This document shows, one piece after another, positions 58,581 to 64,000 of a stretch of DNA of 64,000 nt. Location of the stretch: NCBI GenBank assembly GCA_913055625.1, contig CAJXJW010000002.1, positions 248,001 to 312,000 on the forward strand, written 5' to 3'. The position numbers and the translations under genes were made by a program. Source of the stretch: an uncultured Pseudomonadota bacterium (lineage in GTDB: Bacteria > Pseudomonadota > Gammaproteobacteria > Steroidobacterales > Woeseiaceae). Numbering within the stretch: the first letter of the stretch is position 1; each line of letters starts with the position of its first letter. Below the pieces are notes generated by a model. That model saw only the letters and a program-made list of their open reading frames with translations, did no database searches and had not been told where the DNA came from.

Positions 58581-59992
58581 CGGAGCCGGCGGAGCCAGCG
58601 CCACTTGCCATCGCTGTACGGCGCGTAGCGCAGCATGATGTCCGGCCACCACGCGCGCTTCAAAACGGCCTTGTCATGGCTGAACGTGCGAAAGCCTCGC
58701 TCGCCGGAATACGCACCCATGCCGCTGGCGCCAACGCCCCCGAACGGCAGTTCGGGCACGGCCATGAACATCATCGTGTCGTTGATGCACACGCTGCCCG
58801 CGCTGACGTCGTCGAGGAAGTGCTGCTGAGCCCCCGCGCTGTCCGTGAACAGGTAGGCGGCGAGCGGCTTGTCGCGCCCGCGGATGAAGTCGATCGCCTT
58901 CCGTTCGTCGTCGACGCGCAGGATCGGGAGTATCGGGCCGAAGATTTCCTCCTGCATCACCGCGCTGTCCGGTGCGACGTTCGTGAGCACGGTTGGCGCC
59001 ATGTAGAGCTCGGCCGCGTTCGACTGTCCGCCGACGGCCAGCGTGCCCGACCCGAGCAGTTTCGACAGGCGTTCGAAGTGGCGCCCGTTGACGATGCGGC
59101 CGTAGGAGTCAGACGTGGACGGGTCGCTGCCGTACATGGCCGCGATCGTCTCGGTGAGCTTCGGGAGCAGGCGCGCCTCGGTCTCGGCGTCGGTGAGGAT
59201 GTAGTCCGGCGCGATGCAGGTCTGCCCGGCATTCGTGAACTTGCCCCACGCGATGCGCCGCGCGGCGATGTCGAGATTCGCGTCCGGCAGCACCACGCAC
59301 GGGCTCTTGCCGCCGAGCTCCAGGGTGACCGGCGTGAGGTGGCGCGCAGCCGCCTCCATCACGATGCGGCCGACGTGGCCGTTGCCGGTGTACAGGATGT
59401 GATCGAAGGCCTGCTCCAGCAGCCCGGTCGTTTCGGGCACGCCGCCTTCGACCACGAGGAAGCAATCGTCGTCGAGGTACTCCGGCAGCAGTTTCGCGAT
59501 CAGCGCCGAGGTGCGTGGCGCGAGTTCCGACGGCTTGATGACCACGCAATTGCCGGCGGCAATGGCGGCGGCCAGGCCCGCGAGCGTGAGCTGAAGGGGG
59601 TAATTCCAGGCGCCGATGATGAGCACGACGCCGAGCGGCTCCGGCTGTATCCAGCTCCGGGCCGGCTGCACGACCAGCGGCGTGCGCACACGCCGGGTGC
59701 GGCTCCAGCGCCGCAGCCGCCGGCGGCAGTAGGCAGCATCGCCCGCCACCGTCGATATCTCGGTCATCCACGATTCCTGCCCGGGCTTGCCGAGGTCCGC
59801 GCGCAGCGCGGCGATGATCTCTCTTTCGCGATCCGTCACCATGGTCTCGAGCGCGCGAAGCTGCGCGGCGCGCCAGGCGAGGCTCTGGGTCCGGCCGCCG
59901 TCGAAGGCGCGGCGCAGTCGCTGCACGTCGGCATGACGGACCGCCGCATCGCTCACGGGCGTCCCGACGGTCATAACGGCGGATTCTGGCAT
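58577..59992 (-). CDS. Aldehyde dehydrogenase, class 3 type
   Basis: 471 residues. ALDH class 3/coniferyl-aldehyde type: PLGVVLIIGAWNYPLQLTLAGLAAAIAAGNCVVIKPSE (NAD+ binding), V-T-L-E-L-G-G-K-S-P (catalytic Glu), N-A-G-Q-T-C-I-A-P-D (catalytic Cys) and EEIFGPILP. The C-terminal IMLRYAPYSDGKWRWLRRL is hydrophobic/basic, as in membrane-associated class 3 forms. It oxidises aldehydes to acids. Alone on the minus strand. Confidence 0.9.
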   Translation of the reverse strand: MPESAVMTVGTPVSDAAVRHADVQRLRRAFDGGRTQSLAWRAAQLRALETMVTDREREIIAALRADLGKPGQESWMTEISTVAGDAAYCRRRLRRWSRTRRVRTPLVVQPARSWIQPEPLGVVLIIGAWNYPLQLTLAGLAAAIAAGNCVVIKPSELAPRTSALIAKLLPEYLDDDCFLVVEGGVPETTGLLEQAFDHILYTGNGHVGRIVMEAAARHLTPVTLELGGKSPCVVLPDANLDIAARRIAWGKFTNAGQTCIAPDYILTDAETEARLLPKLTETIAAMYGSDPSTSDSYGRIVNGRHFERLSKLLGSGTLAVGGQSNAAELYMAPTVLTNVAPDSAVMQEEIFGPILPILRVDDERKAIDFIRGRDKPLAAYLFTDSAGAQQHFLDDVSAGSVCINDTMMFMAVPELPFGGVGASGMGAYSGERGFRTFSHDKAVLKRAWWPDIMLRYAPYSDGKWRWLRRLR

Positions 59993-60100
59993 GCACGGTC
60001 ACCGTTTGGTTTCGTGAACCACCGCGGGCTACGATGGTCTGCATGAAGATTGCGCGGCATCGCATTGTCGCACATTTCCCGACGCCACAGCGGAGACCCC

Positions 60101-62827
60101 ATGAACCGATTGCGCCGAATTCCTGCCTCGTTGCTGCTCATACTGGCCATGCCCGTGTTTGCGGCCGACGACGTGCCGACCCGCGTCGACATCGACTACG
60201 ACGTCTTCCGACTCGACAACGGCCTGACGACGATCGTGCATACCGACCGTTCGGTGCCGACCGTGTTCGTCGGCATGTGGTATGCCGTGGGCTCGAAAGA
60301 CGAGCCCGAGGGCAAGACCGGATTCGCGCACTTGTTCGAGCACCTGATGTTCCAGGGCACCGAGAACCGCGAGGGCGAGTACTTCTCGCCGTTCACCGAT
60401 GCCGGCGCGACGGGCATGAACGGCACGACGGCCGAGGACCGTACGAACTATTACTCGACCGTCCCGACCGGCGCTCTCGACATGGCGCTGTGGATGGAAA
60501 GCGATCGCATGAGCTACCTGCTCGGCGCGATCACGCAGGACGTGCTCGACGAGCAGCGCGGCGTGGTACAGAACGAGAAGCGGCAGGGCGAGACCCAGCC
60601 CTACGCGAAGATGTGGGACATGATCCGCGAGGGCATCTACCCGGTGGACCATCCATACCGGCATTCCGTGATCGGCTCCATGGACGATCTCAATGCCGCA
60701 TCGCTGGATGACGTCAAGGAATGGTTCCGGACCTACTACGGGGCGTCAAACGTCGTCCTCGTGCTGGCCGGCGACGTCGGGCTCGACGAAGCGAAGGAGA
60801 AGGTCGCCCGCTACTTCGGGTCGGCGCCGGTCGGCGAGGCGCTGTCGCACCCGAAGCAATGGATTCCGGAGCTGCCCGACAACCGCATCGAGGAAACCTG
60901 GGACAAGGTGGGGCAGACGCGCATCGCCCGCGTCTGGGCGACGCCCGGCACGAACGACCGCGATGCCACGCTGATGTTCCTCGTGAACCAGACACTGGTC
61001 GCGAACAAGAATGCGCCGTTGCGCAAGCTGCTCGTCGACGACCTGCAGCTCGCGACCGCGGTCGGCGCGTCGCCGACGGCCAAGGTGCTGAGCGGCGAGT
61101 ACCGCCTGTACATCGACCTGAAACCGGGCGTCGAGCCGGAAGAAGTGCTGCCGCACGTCGATCGCGTGCTTGCACAGTATGCAAGTGAAGGGCCCGACGA
61201 ACAGCTGCTCGAGAACGCGAAGCTGGCGGTGAACATGGCGATCCTCGGCGGCCTCGAGCAGTCGTCGTCGATCGGTGCATTGCTGGCCGAGGGCTACCTG
61301 TACTCCGACGACCCGCTCGTCATCAATCGCGACCTTGGGTGGCTGAACGACGCAACGCCGGGTGACGTGCGCGATGCCGCCGCGCGCTGGCTCGGCCGGC
61401 ACTACTACCAGCTGACAGTGTTTCCGTTCCCCGAGTACAGTGCCGCAGCGCAGGACGTCGATCGCTCCCGGATACCGGAAGTGACGATCGGTGCGGAAGA
61501 TATCCGCTTCCCGGACACGCAGTCGACTACGCTCGGCAACGGGTTGCGACTCGTCGTGGCCGAGCGTGGCAGCATCCCGATTGTCGACGTCGTGATCCGG
61601 GTGGGCTCCGGGGAGACTGCCGCGCCCCCCGACGCGCATGCACTGGCGGACTTCGTCTTCATGCTCGCCGACAAGGGCACCCGGCGCTACGACGCGAACG
61701 AACTCGCCGCGGCCCGCGACCGGATCGCGATGAGCGGCCGGCTCGGCGCCGCGCTCGAGGACAGCAGCTACGGTTTCCGAATCCTGCGCTCGAACCTGGA
61801 CGAGTCACTGGAAATCGCACTCGAAACGCTGCGCTACCCCACGTTTCCGGACGACGAGCTCGCGAAACTGCAACAGCAGATCGGCGGGTGGCTGGCGACC
61901 CTGCAGCGGGCGCCGTCAAACGTGGCGAGCAGCCTGTTCACGCGCGTCGTGTACGGCGAGGATTCGCCGATGGACTCCGTCTGGACGCCGGCGAGCCTCG
62001 ACCAGATCGAGCGGCAACGGCTGATCGAGTTTCATGCCGGGCAGGTGACGCCCGACAACCTGACGATCTACATGATCGGCGACATCACGCTGGACGAGGC
62101 GCGCAAGTCGGTCGAGCGCACGTTTGGCAAGTGGCGCGCGTCCGGGTCGCCGTCGGCGCGCCCGATCGGCGCCGCACCCGAGGCCCAGCCGAGAGTCATC
62201 CTCGTCGACCAGCCCGGCGCCGCGTCGAGCACGATCATCGCCGGTCATGCGATCGCGCCGTGGAATGCGGACGATGCTGCGGCGCTCGCCATCGTCAACT
62301 GGATCTTCGGCGGCAGCTTCGAGTCGCGCCTCAACATGAATCTCCGCGAGGACAAGGCCTGGTCCTACGGCTACGGCTCCGGTGTTGCGTCGAACCGCAG
62401 CGGCGACCAGCTGCTGAGCCTGCAGGGACAGGTCCAGTCCGACCGGACTGCCGATGCGATGCTCGAGATCCGCCGCGAGTTCGTGGAATTCGCGTCGACG
62501 CGGCCGCCGACGGACGACGAGGTGTCGCGGGCGAAGACGAACCGGATCCGCTCGCTGCCCGGCCAGTTCACGACGAACCGGGGCTTTCTCGGCAGCATAG
62601 TCGCGTCGGACAGTTACGGGCTGCCGTTCGACTATGCGGGCGGCCGCGCCGAACGCTACGCCGCCGTCACGCGCGAGGCGGCCGAGGAACTCACCCGGAG
62701 CACGTTCCGCCCGGATGACCTGTCGTGGGTCGTGGTCGGCGACCTCGCGTCCATCGAGGACGCGGTGCGGGAGCTCGGCTTCGGCGACGTCGAGGTCTGG
62801 GACGCGTTCGGCAACCGCGTGCGCTAG
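60101..62827 (+). CDS. M16-family zinc protease, fused two-half form
   Basis: 908 residues from the ATG at 60101 (GGAG upstream), signal peptide (LLLILAMPVFA). First half has the inverted zinc motif H77-L-F-E80-H81 with the third ligand E159 (VVQNEK). The second half is catalytically inactive, without HxxEH (ALADFVFMLADKG), as expected for the pitrilysin-like pair. R and Y of the substrate-binding site are in second half (SYGYGSGVASNRSGDQ). It degrades peptides in the periplasm. The stop shares CTAG with the gene on its right. Confidence 0.88.
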   Translation: MNRLRRIPASLLLILAMPVFAADDVPTRVDIDYDVFRLDNGLTTIVHTDRSVPTVFVGMWYAVGSKDEPEGKTGFAHLFEHLMFQGTENREGEYFSPFTDAGATGMNGTTAEDRTNYYSTVPTGALDMALWMESDRMSYLLGAITQDVLDEQRGVVQNEKRQGETQPYAKMWDMIREGIYPVDHPYRHSVIGSMDDLNAASLDDVKEWFRTYYGASNVVLVLAGDVGLDEAKEKVARYFGSAPVGEALSHPKQWIPELPDNRIEETWDKVGQTRIARVWATPGTNDRDATLMFLVNQTLVANKNAPLRKLLVDDLQLATAVGASPTAKVLSGEYRLYIDLKPGVEPEEVLPHVDRVLAQYASEGPDEQLLENAKLAVNMAILGGLEQSSSIGALLAEGYLYSDDPLVINRDLGWLNDATPGDVRDAAARWLGRHYYQLTVFPFPEYSAAAQDVDRSRIPEVTIGAEDIRFPDTQSTTLGNGLRLVVAERGSIPIVDVVIRVGSGETAAPPDAHALADFVFMLADKGTRRYDANELAAARDRIAMSGRLGAALEDSSYGFRILRSNLDESLEIALETLRYPTFPDDELAKLQQQIGGWLATLQRAPSNVASSLFTRVVYGEDSPMDSVWTPASLDQIERQRLIEFHAGQVTPDNLTIYMIGDITLDEARKSVERTFGKWRASGSPSARPIGAAPEAQPRVILVDQPGAASSTIIAGHAIAPWNADDAAALAIVNWIFGGSFESRLNMNLREDKAWSYGYGSGVASNRSGDQLLSLQGQVQSDRTADAMLEIRREFVEFASTRPPTDDEVSRAKTNRIRSLPGQFTTNRGFLGSIVASDSYGLPFDYAGGRAERYAAVTREAAEELTRSTFRPDDLSWVVVGDLASIEDAVRELGFGDVEVWDAFGNRVR

Positions 62828-64000
62828 AGCGCCTCGACCAGCCGTCCGTTCGCGAGCCTGAGGATCCTGTCGCAGCTCGCGACTGCCGCCGGGCGGTGCG
62901 CCACGATGATCTGCGTGCAACGTACCGAGCGCAGGGCATCGAGCAGTTGGCGCTCGGTGGCGACGTCCAGGTTCGCGGTGCCCTCGTCGAGAAACAGGAC
63001 GTCCGGGTTCGTGTAGAGCGCTCGGGCCAGCAACAGCCGCTGGCGCTGCCCGCCGGACAGCGTCGAGCCCATGTCGCCGACCAGGGTGTCATAGCCCATC
63101 GGCATGTCGATGATGTCATCGTGCAGGCAGGCGAGGCGAGCGGCACGCGCGATGCGCCCGGGGTCGGGTTCTTCGTCGAAGAATGCGATGTTGTCGGCGA
63201 GCGAGCCCGACAGCAGGCGGTCGTCCTGCATGACGGTACCGACCCGTCGGCGAAACCAGGACAGGTCCAGCGTCGGCAGCGGCGCATCATCGTAGCGAAC
63301 GACGCCGGCGTACGGCGCGTAAAGGCCCAGCAGCAGCTTGAGCAGCGTTGACTTGCCGCCGCCTGACGGGCCGACCACGCCGACGCGCTCGCCGGCGCGG
63401 ATCGCGGCGCACGCGTCGCGCAAGATCCAGGGCTCGCCATCGCCGAAACGAAACGACAGCCCCTCGATGTGCACATCACCGCGCAGCCGGCCCGTGGCGG
63501 GCACGGTGCTGCCGCTCGTCTCCGGCCAGGCATGCACGACGTCTTCGAGCCGTTCGCGGTGGATGCCGACGGTGCGGTACGCGAAGCATTGCTCCACGAG
63601 GCCGCGGGCGGCGCGCCCGAACTGTCCGCGCCAGGCCTGGAACGCGAAGAACATGCCGAGCGTCAGCCGCCCGTCCACCACGGCGTGTGCGCCGGCGTAG
63701 TAAACGGCGGCGTCCAGCGCGCCGTCCAGCAGGCGCCGTCCCGCGGCGGCGGCGATCGCGGTGCGCTGCAGCCGGATGCCGGCGTTCGCGGCATCCACGA
63801 ATGCGTTCTGCCAGCGCGCATGGCGTTCGGCCTCGCGGCCGAACAGTTTCAGTGGCCGTATCGCCCGCAGGGTTTCGAGGAAGACGGTCTGCAGGTCGGC
63901 GTCACGGGAAATTCGTTCCTGCGTCTGCCGCCGGACCCAGGGGAAGGCCGCGACGCGGGCGGCGAAACCGGCGCCGGTCGCGCCAAGGACGAGCGTGGCC
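62824..64000 (-). CDS. Bacteriocin/peptide-type ABC exporter, C-terminal part
   Basis: Runs out of the right edge; ~390 codons visible. The membrane part (GMFFAFQAWRGQFGRAARGLVEQCFAYRTVGIHRERLEDVV) matches the RaxB/CvaB peptidase-containing exporters, which remove a leader and export small peptides. ATPase motifs: Walker A G-P-S-G-G-G-K-S-T, Q-loop VMQDDRLLSG, L-S-G-G-Q, Walker B VLFLDEGTANLD, H-loop VAHRP. The N-terminal C39 peptidase domain, if present, lies outside. A precursor peptide gene was not seen in the window. Confidence 0.8.
   Translation of the reverse strand, partial: ATLVLGATGAGFAARVAAFPWVRRQTQERISRDADLQTVFLETLRAIRPLKLFGREAERHARWQNAFVDAANAGIRLQRTAIAAAAGRRLLDGALDAAVYYAGAHAVVDGRLTLGMFFAFQAWRGQFGRAARGLVEQCFAYRTVGIHRERLEDVVHAWPETSGSTVPATGRLRGDVHIEGLSFRFGDGEPWILRDACAAIRAGERVGVVGPSGGGKSTLLKLLLGLYAPYAGVVRYDDAPLPTLDLSWFRRRVGTVMQDDRLLSGSLADNIAFFDEEPDPGRIARAARLACLHDDIIDMPMGYDTLVGDMGSTLSGGQRQRLLLARALYTNPDVLFLDEGTANLDVATERQLLDALRSVRCTQIIVAHRPAAVASCDRILRLANGRLVEAL

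Noticed and set aside
1-64000. tRNA, rRNA, CRISPR, insertion sequences, prophage or replication origin
   Set aside because: Looked for T-loop and CCA-type patterns, spaced direct repeats, transposase motifs and DnaA-box clusters; none stood out.

Overview
The window is a high-G+C (about two thirds G+C by eye), gene-dense stretch of a Gram-negative chromosome. Four TonB-dependent receptors, lipoproteins, a Tat-exported oxidoreductase, a SapC/halogenase cluster and a rimBK-type operon point to a free-living gammaproteobacterium, plausibly marine or soil and related to Xanthomonadales or similar high-G+C lineages. That placement is inferred from gene content, not from a marker gene. No tRNA, rRNA, CRISPR array, insertion sequence or phage gene was seen.

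Left part (1-11472): the end of a TonB receptor; an unknown membrane protein; a PIG-L/LmbE-type deacetylase lipoprotein; two translationally coupled, Cys-rich secreted paralogues of unknown function; a minus-strand operon of a Tat-exported spermidine-dehydrogenase-like flavoprotein, an NhaC-type antiporter, a cupin and a Ca3427-like binding protein; and a serine hydrolase. At 11484-17718 lies a cobalamin operon (promoter, riboswitch, btuB-F-C-D, cobQ) in which genes overlap or nearly touch, with a plausible long-range helix that could hide the btuB ribosome-binding site.

Central part (17719-28368): this is the most interesting block. Two LacI-family-type operators 22 bp apart sit just upstream of a promoter for a large TonB receptor. 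Then come a strong terminator, SapC, a JmjC-like cupin, a flavin-dependent 'tryptophan' halogenase, a DUF6445-like protein and a GH9 glucanase. It reads as a beta-glucan utilisation locus with a built-in halogenase module. An antisense DinB fragment lies exactly at the junction before the GH9 gene and marks an old rearrangement.

Right part (28375-64000): an M1 aminopeptidase and a BaiN-like flavoprotein; a metal-type TonB receptor with His/Asp/Glu-rich loops; a NYN nuclease; sodB and a winged-helix regulator that share a TTGCG-N4-CGCAA palindrome; a set of ion transporters (CPA1 antiporter, ZntB/CorA, MscS, CaCA, MgtE); a rimB-desuccinylase-rimK operon; a MarR regulator; a GNAT gene behind a truncated amidohydrolase; a MocR regulator with an extra C-terminal domain next to a nitrilase/TonB receptor/sulfotransferase/serine hydrolase/MFS operon with CTGGACC repeats in front; an aldehyde dehydrogenase; an M16 protease; and the end of a bacteriocin-type ABC exporter. 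Three convergent gene pairs end on the same shared CTAG.
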